A stretch of DNA of 13,808 nucleotides from Setaria digitata (Eukaryota; Nematoda; Chromadorea; Rhabditida; Setariidae). The notes below the pieces were generated by a model that saw nothing but the letters and a program-made list of their open reading frames with translations, searched no databases and had not been told where the DNA came from. Position 1 is the first letter of the stretch. Every line of letters starts with the position of its first letter. The translations under genes were made by a program, and so were the position numbers. The stretch covers positions 1 through 13,808 of the forward strand of contig RCAB01000892.1 in NCBI GenBank assembly GCA_003640385.1, given 5' to 3'. Below, piece by piece: positions 9,586-13,808 of this stretch.

Positions 9586-11039
9586 TCTTGATTCATTTGT
9601 ATATATATATTGGTAATATTTTCTTCGAAAAAATATAAACATCTAATCGCTGGAAGTATATTCATATTTTAATCAAGCAAAATATTAACATCATTATTTT
9701 TTTGAAATTTTATTATTATTTAATTGAACACTTACAAGCTTAATTTTCTACTTAGCTTTGTATTTTGTTGTAATTGGTATAAAATCATCCAGGCTTTTGC
9801 TGTTTCAATTCGTTGCTTAGAATCTAAGTGAACACCTCCAAGTGTTTGTGAAAGATCAGTTAATTCTGTTGAAAGTTGTGACTTGAATAATGGAAAAGTT
9901 AAATTGAACTGATCCTACAAAAATACATAGTGCGCATTTTTTTTACTCGAATTAGTTAATAATTTTATTTTGTCAGCCTGATTTTTCCAATCGCAACATT
10001 TGTATATTATTATGTTCATTAAACATTTCCTGTTTATTCACAAATTAGTAATTTTGGATATTTGCTTACGGTTACTTTTCTGTCTGCGTTTTTATCTTGT
10101 CTGTTTATTTGCTTGTTTACAAACGCAAACTATGAAATATCTCCGCAAACCTGATCACTGCGGCGATATATATCAGCAACAAAACGTGCAAGAGTATTTT
10201 CGAAACACTGGTTACGATAATGCAGACATATATTACGGTATGTGTAGATCAAACCATCAACAGTAATGAATGTTTCATTTATAATCCAGTCGAGTAGGTT
10301 GATGAATTCATCCGTATGTGGTTTTCTTAAAATGCTGCCACCATCTTTGGCTACAGCAATAAGGTAAATGCTCTTCCTGCGGAATACATCCTTACCTGAA
10401 ATATTTTCCAAAACATAAATTTAAATTTACAATTCATTTCAGAAGTCTTATTTTCTTAGTCAACGTGACTTCGTAAATTTTTCGGAACTGATTTGTACCT
10501 GGATAGAATTGTTCATCGTTGTTTGCCCAACTTTCTTGAAAAACCCGATCTTCGAATTTCCATTGAGCATGTAGTGGTGCATACAGGTAGTGTAGCCCTC
10601 TGACAATTTCAAATTTAAGTAAAATTCCAGAAGAAAGTATACAAGTTATCAACAGTGGTGCAATGATAAATGGTATTGGATGCCTGCAAATTAGACAAGC
10701 GACAATTTGAAAAGAAAGAAATTTCGAATTAACAAATTTGACAAAAACCAACAGCCGTAATTGAACAGTACTGCAAAAGGAAATAGAAATCAATACTTTA
10801 AATTTTTCTGATTTCAGCTGTTAAACTGGTAATTAGGACTAAATCAAATCTTAATATCACCTCAATTGAATTTGAAATTCAAATTTTTAGCAGTTAGCTG
10901 TTGCTATAATAACAGGAAAAGTTTCGAACCTTCCAACAAAACGGCAATATTTCTGCAATGCATTGGTAAGCGGCCTTTCTAACAGCGCGAAACGGCACCA
11001 TCTTTTCGGCGAAAAGATTTTCTGACTTTCGTCGGTCAT
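2800..11039 (-). CDS. Patched-related (PTR) 12-TM membrane protein, complete, 16 exons
   Basis: I assembled this from the sequence. Exons on the minus strand, in order: 11039-10930, 10683-10499, 10395-10151, 9914-9736, 9490-9302, 9054-8810, 8177-8002, 7702-7546, 7229-7132, 6338-6177, 5886-5599, 5123-4957, 4626-4505, 4044-3822, 3713-3556, 2924-2800. All introns are GT-AG, phases match at every junction, and the total is 2829 nt (942 aa plus TGA), normal for nematode PTR proteins. Landmarks are one TM near the N-terminus, loop 1 (63-303), a sterol-sensing domain (about 304-475), TM7 (555-574), loop 2 (575-774) and a C-terminal TM block (775-920). Family knowledge: PTRs are RND-superfamily relatives of Patched, expanded in nematodes and tied to moulting, membrane traffic and sterol or lipid handling. 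The substrate here is unknown. No in-frame stop or frameshift was found. Least certain are the exon 5 acceptor and exon 9. I cannot assign an orthologue number. Confidence 0.92.
4505..6338 (-). CDS. PTR exons 10-13: TM7 and second extracellular loop
   Basis: Exons 6338-6177, 5886-5599, 5123-4957 and 4626-4505. Exon 10 has [13 protein letters not shown] leading into TM7 (555-574) and ends ...KIGLD. Exon 11 continues [15 protein letters not shown], then [11 protein letters not shown] and an E...T...GG...T.FWY block, matching the PTR loop-2 pattern. Exon 12 carries [10 protein letters not shown] and exon 13 [19 protein letters not shown] with [16 protein letters not shown], again typical of the segment just before TM8. 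The exon 11 donor (GTCAAG) and exon 13 acceptor (TTATTAAG) are weak by consensus, but frame and homology both require them. N-glycosylation sequons are visible, for example NTTE in exon 11 and NITT in exon 13. Confidence 0.85.
5160..5500. repeat. Cryptic GATAAT/GTGATAA simple repeat within a PTR intron
   Basis: The intron between exons 11 and 12 (5124-5598) is full of imperfect GATAAT, GTGATAA, GATGAT and ATAATA words without a strict period, giving a long purine/T-biased plus strand. It looks like decayed trinucleotide/hexanucleotide slippage DNA. No function is evident. Confidence 0.6.
6913..7110. repeat. (AT)n microsatellite cluster with internal duplication, PTR intron 9
   Basis: Three (AT)n tracts (about 6929-6960, 7007-7059 and 7072-7091) are separated by short unique bits. 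The 17-mer TTTAAATTTATTATGCA occurs twice (6913-6929 and 6989-7005), so one (AT)n block plus flank was duplicated 76 bp apart. TGTAATATAT and its reverse complement form a perfect 20-bp palindrome at 7091-7110. All of it lies between the exon 9 donor (7131) and the exon 10 acceptor. Confidence 0.85.
7132..7229 (-). CDS. PTR exon 9: short cytosolic linker exon
   Basis: This 98-nt exon codes for [18 protein letters not shown] and then a Ser/Lys/Cys-rich tail. It was located by splicing logic. Exon 8 ends in phase 1 and exon 10 opens in phase 0, so a 3n+2 exon is needed between them. This is the one stretch found with a strong acceptor (TTATTCCAG), the right frame and a GT donor. The linker between the SSD and TM7 is poorly conserved across PTR proteins, so sequence similarity cannot confirm it. 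It lies just 3' of a long stretch of exon-free DNA and immediately before a 200-bp AT-repeat region in intron 9. The plus-strand open frame over the same bases is a shadow. Confidence 0.65.
7546..9054 (-). CDS. PTR exons 6-8: sterol-sensing domain (TM2-TM6)
   Basis: Exons 9054-8810, 8177-8002 and 7702-7546. Residues 304-325 (TM2) are followed by [19 protein letters not shown] into TM3, with the family hallmark W..SKP..G. TM4 ends MMPFLSI, and the splice to exon 7 creates [17 protein letters not shown], with Asp389/Asp390. Exon 7 continues with the DER...M..AA and [11 protein letters not shown] signatures. Exon 8 gives [20 protein letters not shown] and FGRLEE, the usual end of the SSD. Two AG acceptors are possible at the exon 7 start. 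The first (start 8177) keeps the normal four-residue spacing between PFL and GIDD, so I chose it. The SSD is the sterol- or lipid-responsive unit in Patched, Dispatched, SCAP and NPC1. That this copy binds sterol is inference. Confidence 0.9.
9302..10683 (-). CDS. PTR exons 2-5: TM1 and first extracellular loop
   Basis: Exons 10683-10499, 10395-10151, 9914-9736 and 9490-9302. Exon 2 encodes TM1 (about 41-60) followed by [19 protein letters not shown] and then [10 protein letters not shown], the strongly conserved PTR segment after TM1. Exon 3 has [11 protein letters not shown] and a Cys pair (C155 and C162, in [13 protein letters not shown]) that is typical of the family and probably forms a disulphide. 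Exon 4 has [18 protein letters not shown], matching the PTR 'LGG...AK...Y.L' block. Exon 5 (loop end, ...[14 protein letters not shown]) is the least conserved, and its acceptor (9492-9491) has no pyrimidine tract. Phase requires that start, but another acceptor could be used. The loop should be lumenal or extracellular, by family topology. Confidence 0.85.
9501..9610. repeat. AT palindrome with three copies of ATATCTTGATTCAT, PTR intron 4
   Basis: ATGAATCAAGATATACT (9504-9520) and its exact reverse complement (9536-9552) flank a 15-nt AT core. A third copy, ATATCTTGATTCATTTG (9583-9599), is the exact reverse complement of 9501-9517, across about 30 nt of (AT)n. (AT) tracts fill the gaps. The array ends only 10 nt upstream of the predicted exon 5 start, where the polypyrimidine tract should be. 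Confidence 0.85.
10930..11039 (-). CDS. PTR exon 1 (cytosolic N-terminus, start codon)
   Basis: This exon begins MTDESQKIF and contains [19 protein letters not shown], the short basic/amphipathic leader that precedes TM1 in PTR proteins. It ends in phase 2 at AG|GTTCGA. Joining to exon 2 at 10683 makes FVG-R-HPIPF, which fits the family pattern of a Gly shortly before a basic residue, His and Pro at the start of TM1. The ATG is preferred because TAA lies directly upstream in frame and a trans-splice-like acceptor sits 37 nt upstream. The alternative acceptor at about 10760 (TTTTGCAG) would insert about 28 residues of unusual sequence and is less likely. Confidence 0.75.
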
Positions 11040-11076
11040 TTATTTAATAAATTTAAACAGTCAATTTCTTTTTCTA

Positions 11077-11086
11077 CTGAACGAAA
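11077..11086 (-). promoter_or_regulatory. Candidate spliced-leader trans-splice acceptor for the PTR mRNA
   Basis: Reading the minus strand, TTTCGTTCAG ends at 11077 and lies 37 nt before the PTR ATG at 11039. It matches the nematode 3' splice consensus, and no plausible cis donor was seen upstream. Many nematode genes receive SL1 at such a site. Use here is inference. An intron in the 5' UTR would look the same. Confidence 0.4.
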
Positions 11087-11918
11087 TGAAGAATGAAATA
11101 TCCAAAAAGGAAAATAGAGGCAAATTTGTTTACAATAATTTCATTTCAATGCTTAGCAATAATAAATTTAAACTCTAAAGTACCATTTAAGTGGTCCATC
11201 CTATCGCTTCTTCTGATTCAAAAATCAAGTTATGTAGGATACCGTCGATAAAAATTCGCATAGATAATATTTTTGATTGTTTCTGTTGTTCACGAAATAT
11301 CATAAATATTCCGAGCTATCTTGTATAATGTCATTTTTATAAAAATTTAAATCAAAATATTTTCAATTGACATCATTTTTCTGCATAAAAATGATAATAT
11401 TTTACGAGTATTTTGAAATAATCATTAAGAAAGAGAACACAGTTTCTGATAGTATTGTATGTCATAAAACCGACTTCGTTCCTATCACCACCAATTGATT
11501 TTCAGTCACTAAGTCAATTTGCAAGGCTAGATAGAAGGATGTTTGCTGTTGCTGAAAATCTGACTAATTCTATTAATAATTATTCATTTTGACAACCATT
11601 ACTAACTGGAAATTATTAAACAAAATACCTGCAGACATTGGCATGAATTGAATCATCTTTGCTATTTTGATACGATATTTTTTCTTTCTATTGAGCTATG
11701 ACATAATTTGAAGAAAATCCCAGATAGGTTTAAACTTCAGCTTAGGGCTTAGGTAACGAAATAAATTAGATGAATGTAATCCAATTCATTCAGGAAAAGT
11801 GTCATTCACATATACAGGATGCAGGAAGGATTTCAAAAAAAAAAAGACGGTTGAAAACAGATTAATACGAAAAACAGTTAGTTCAACGAAAGATACATTT
11901 AAAAATAATGAAATTGAA

Positions 11919-12640
11919 GCAAATATCAAGTAATCTTTACTCTGCAACCTCGAAATCAGCAGCAAACTGAGGTTTTCCAGCCAAAAATTGCGTGATTACG
12001 CTGAATTTGATGCAGATATAACATTAATATGACACGTAATTGCCGGGAAAATTTTTAAGAAGGCTCTGAAATTCAAGCAAATATCAAACGTTGTTTACTC
12101 TATAATCTCGAGAACGGTGGAAAATTGAGATATTTCGGTTAAAAATTGCGAGATTTCGCTGAATTTCATGCATTTCGCACATTTGTGTCCACATAACGTC
12201 AAAATTACTCGGAATTTGAGAAATTTCAATTTATATTGTTAAGAATACGCTGTGGTTAATGCAAATACCACGTCTTTTTCACTGTACAACCTCGTAAATG
12301 GAGGCAGATTAAGGTTTTCTAGCCAAATATAGCGAGATTTCGCTGAATTTGACGCAAAAATGACTCATTTGTGACACGTTGGTGTCGCTCGGAAAATGAG
12401 ATGTTCAAACTGTCAAATGCCGAGAAATTGTTAAATTTGGTGGAAATATGACATTATTTTTTACACTACATTTCGGAGATCGGTTGCAAATTGAGATGGG
12501 GCTTTCCAGTTATAAAATATCGAGATCATGCGAAATATGATGCAGATAAAATGGCTTTACCAGTCTGTAACGAAAACGCCCGCCAATTGAGGTATTCCAG
12601 CTTATGATGTCGGAAAGACGCTGAAAGTACAAATATGACA
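11919..12640. repeat. Diverged tandem repeat, unit about 160-185 bp, four to five copies
   Basis: Copies start near 11919, 12077, 12261 and 12442, with a shorter fifth near 12565. Shared blocks in order are GCAAATATCA or similar, TTTAC..T.CAACCTCG, a GG.AAATTGAG-like piece, GGTTTTCCAGCCAAAAATTGCG, GATTTCGCTGAATTTGATGC, then GACA.TT or a similar tail with GGAAAAT. The copies differ by perhaps 25-35 percent by eye, so this is old satellite-like DNA. No open frame is kept across units, and the small minus ORF at 12510-12695 is chance. The stretch 11087-11918 before it shows no gene or clear repeat. Confidence 0.8.
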
Positions 12641-13060
12641 TTTTTTCTTTCATTATATATTTTTGTTTAACTTTTCTTTTAACCATTTTATACATTTTTA
12701 TATTTTTTTCACAATTCCTTTCCTTTTTATCTAAATATTTTCATTGTCCCACTATTTTCAAAAAAAAAAAAACTTTTTTTAACTTTATCTTTAATAATTT
12801 TTTCATTTTTTTCACTTTTTTTCCCGTTTTTTTCCAACTTTTTCTCATTCTTTTCACTTTCTTGCTCTTTTTTTCCGCATTTATTAACGTTTTTCTTTCT
12901 TCTGATTTTATCTCCATTTTTTTTTAAACCAGTTTCATTCACATTAAATTTTTTCAATTATTATTTTCATTTTTATTCACTTTTTTATCCATTTTTTGAT
13001 TTCTATTAAGTTTTTTCATTTTTTTCTTCTTTTTTTTGAGGAAATTTTATTTCATTTTCC
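12641..13060. repeat. T-rich low-complexity stretch
   Basis: Runs of TTTTTC and TTTTCA dominate. The minus-strand open frame (12727-12957) translates to almost only Lys, Asn and Glu, as expected from A-rich sequence, so it is not called as a gene. The stretch lies directly after the recognisable 28S sequence in transcription order (minus strand). Confidence 0.7.
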
Positions 13061-13109
13061 ACTAACTAAGCAAAATTTTCTAGTATAAATTTTCTAAAAT
13101 GTATTTCAA

Positions 13110-13230
13110 TTCTCGTTTTAACGAATAAGCAAAGAATCGATGAAAGTAATGGTATTTCACTGATGGTATTTTTAAAAAAAATAAAAAAACCTCCCACTTA
13201 TGCTACACCTCTCATGACTCTTCACAGAGT

Positions 13231-13270
<40 letters not shown>

Positions 13271-13277
13271 GTGTTTG

Positions 13278-13327
<50 letters not shown>

Positions 13328-13328
13328 T

Positions 13329-13360
<32 letters not shown>

Positions 13361-13384
13361 GAATTAGATNACTAGATGACGAGA

Positions 13385-13429
<45 letters not shown>

Positions 13430-13808
13430 TGCTTGGTTGAATTTCTTCACTTTTACATTCAGAGCACTGGGCAGAAATCAGAGACAGTCAACGCCCGCAA
13501 GGGCCATCTGTCTCCTCTGTTTTAATTAGACAGTCGGATTCCCCGAGTCCGTGCCAGTTCTAAGTTAACTGTTTAACGCCGGCCGAAGTATCAATTAGCA
13601 TCCTTTGAAAGAATGTGATACGCAGCTATAACGGTCCATAAGACAGTCCGAACACTAGCCGAGTTTCATTTATGCTAAATTATTTTTTTTTCCCCAACAT
13701 AAGTGTTACATTGCATGGATCAAAACGTACTTACTTCACATTACAGCCCGACCGGCCAGTCCTTAGAGCCAATCCTTATCCCGAAGTTACGGATCTAATT
13801 TGCCAACT
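13110..13808 (-). rRNA. 28S (large-subunit) rRNA gene fragment, nematode nuclear
   Basis: Read on the minus strand, the sequence starts mid-gene with GGCAAATTAGATCCGTAAC. It runs through CTTCGGGATAAGGATTGGCTC, AATCCGACTGTCTAATTAAA, TTTCTGCCCAGTGCTCTG, ACTCTCTTAAGGTAGCCAAA, ATGAATGG, ATTCCCACTGTCCCTA, AAGAAGACCCTGTTGAGCT and GAGGTGTAGCATAAGTGGGAG to CAGTGAAATACCATTACTTTC, in the correct 28S order. An AT-rich hairpin replaces the GC-rich expansion after GTGGGAG. The 5' side runs off the window. The 3' side loses recognisable 28S near 13110, and the next conserved block (the GGTGGGGAGTTTG region) is not found. Identity is certain. Whether it is a functional copy is doubtful because of changes at invariant positions, a small insertion and an N at 13370. 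Confidence 0.95.

Noticed and set aside
10434..10793. Full 119-aa minus ORF as the PTR first exon
   Set aside because: Only 10499-10683 fits the family. The N-terminal part beyond 10683 ends in TTTGCAG after a pyrimidine-rich stretch, so it reads as intron, and a better ATG exon lies at 11039.
11740..11753. GCTTAGGGCTTAGG as an interstitial nematode telomere repeat (TTAGGC)
   Set aside because: There are only about two imperfect units, which is expected by chance and too little to support a telomeric tract.
12727..12957. 76-aa Lys/Asn/Glu-rich minus ORF
   Set aside because: It is pure A-rich low complexity, with no splice or start context and no recognisable fold.
13390..13410. R2-type retrotransposon insertion in the 28S gene
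   Set aside because: The TTAAGGTAGCC target is intact and contiguous in this copy. The nearby insertion is only about eight bases.

Overview
The window is nuclear DNA from a nematode. It is very AT-rich, with (AT)n tracts, homopolymer A/T runs and short AT-rich introns that end in TTTCAG-like acceptors. The two recognisable elements, a Patched-related (PTR) gene and a piece of nuclear 28S rRNA with nematode-like sequence, both fit. A filarial or other spirurid worm is my best guess, from base composition and the AT-rich 28S, but I cannot prove the genus. Nothing looks bacterial: there are no operons and no long uninterrupted ORFs. Most open frames in the window are chance or shadow frames.

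The core of the window (minus strand, 11039 down to 2800) is one split gene that I could assemble from ATG to stop. It has 16 exons and 15 GT-AG introns whose phases all agree, giving a predicted 942-residue, 12-TM Patched-related protein. It carries a sterol-sensing domain with a GIDDTF motif, a matching GFSADFAIH motif in the C-terminal half, and two large extracellular loops. A candidate trans-splice acceptor lies 37 nt before the ATG and AATAAA signals lie about 80 nt after the stop. The introns carry (AT)n microsatellites, perfect AT palindromes and a cryptic GATAAT-type repeat.

The left flank (1-2799) holds a tentative small secreted-protein gene on the plus strand (508-942, two exons, with a TTTTCAG acceptor just upstream). 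After it comes non-coding DNA containing a diverged tandem duplication of roughly 0.5-0.6 kb, whose second copy carries a run of 17 C. The right flank (11087-13110) has no gene that I can support. It holds a diverged tandem repeat of about 160-185 bp (11919-12640) and a T-rich low-complexity stretch.

The right end (about 13110-13808, minus strand) is the central/3' domain of a 28S rRNA gene, running off the window at its 5' side. It deviates at several normally invariant positions, has a small insertion with an N, and loses recognisable 28S sequence into A-rich DNA. This suggests either a degenerate or dispersed rDNA fragment or an assembly join. The PTR gene and the 28S piece have no evident functional relation.
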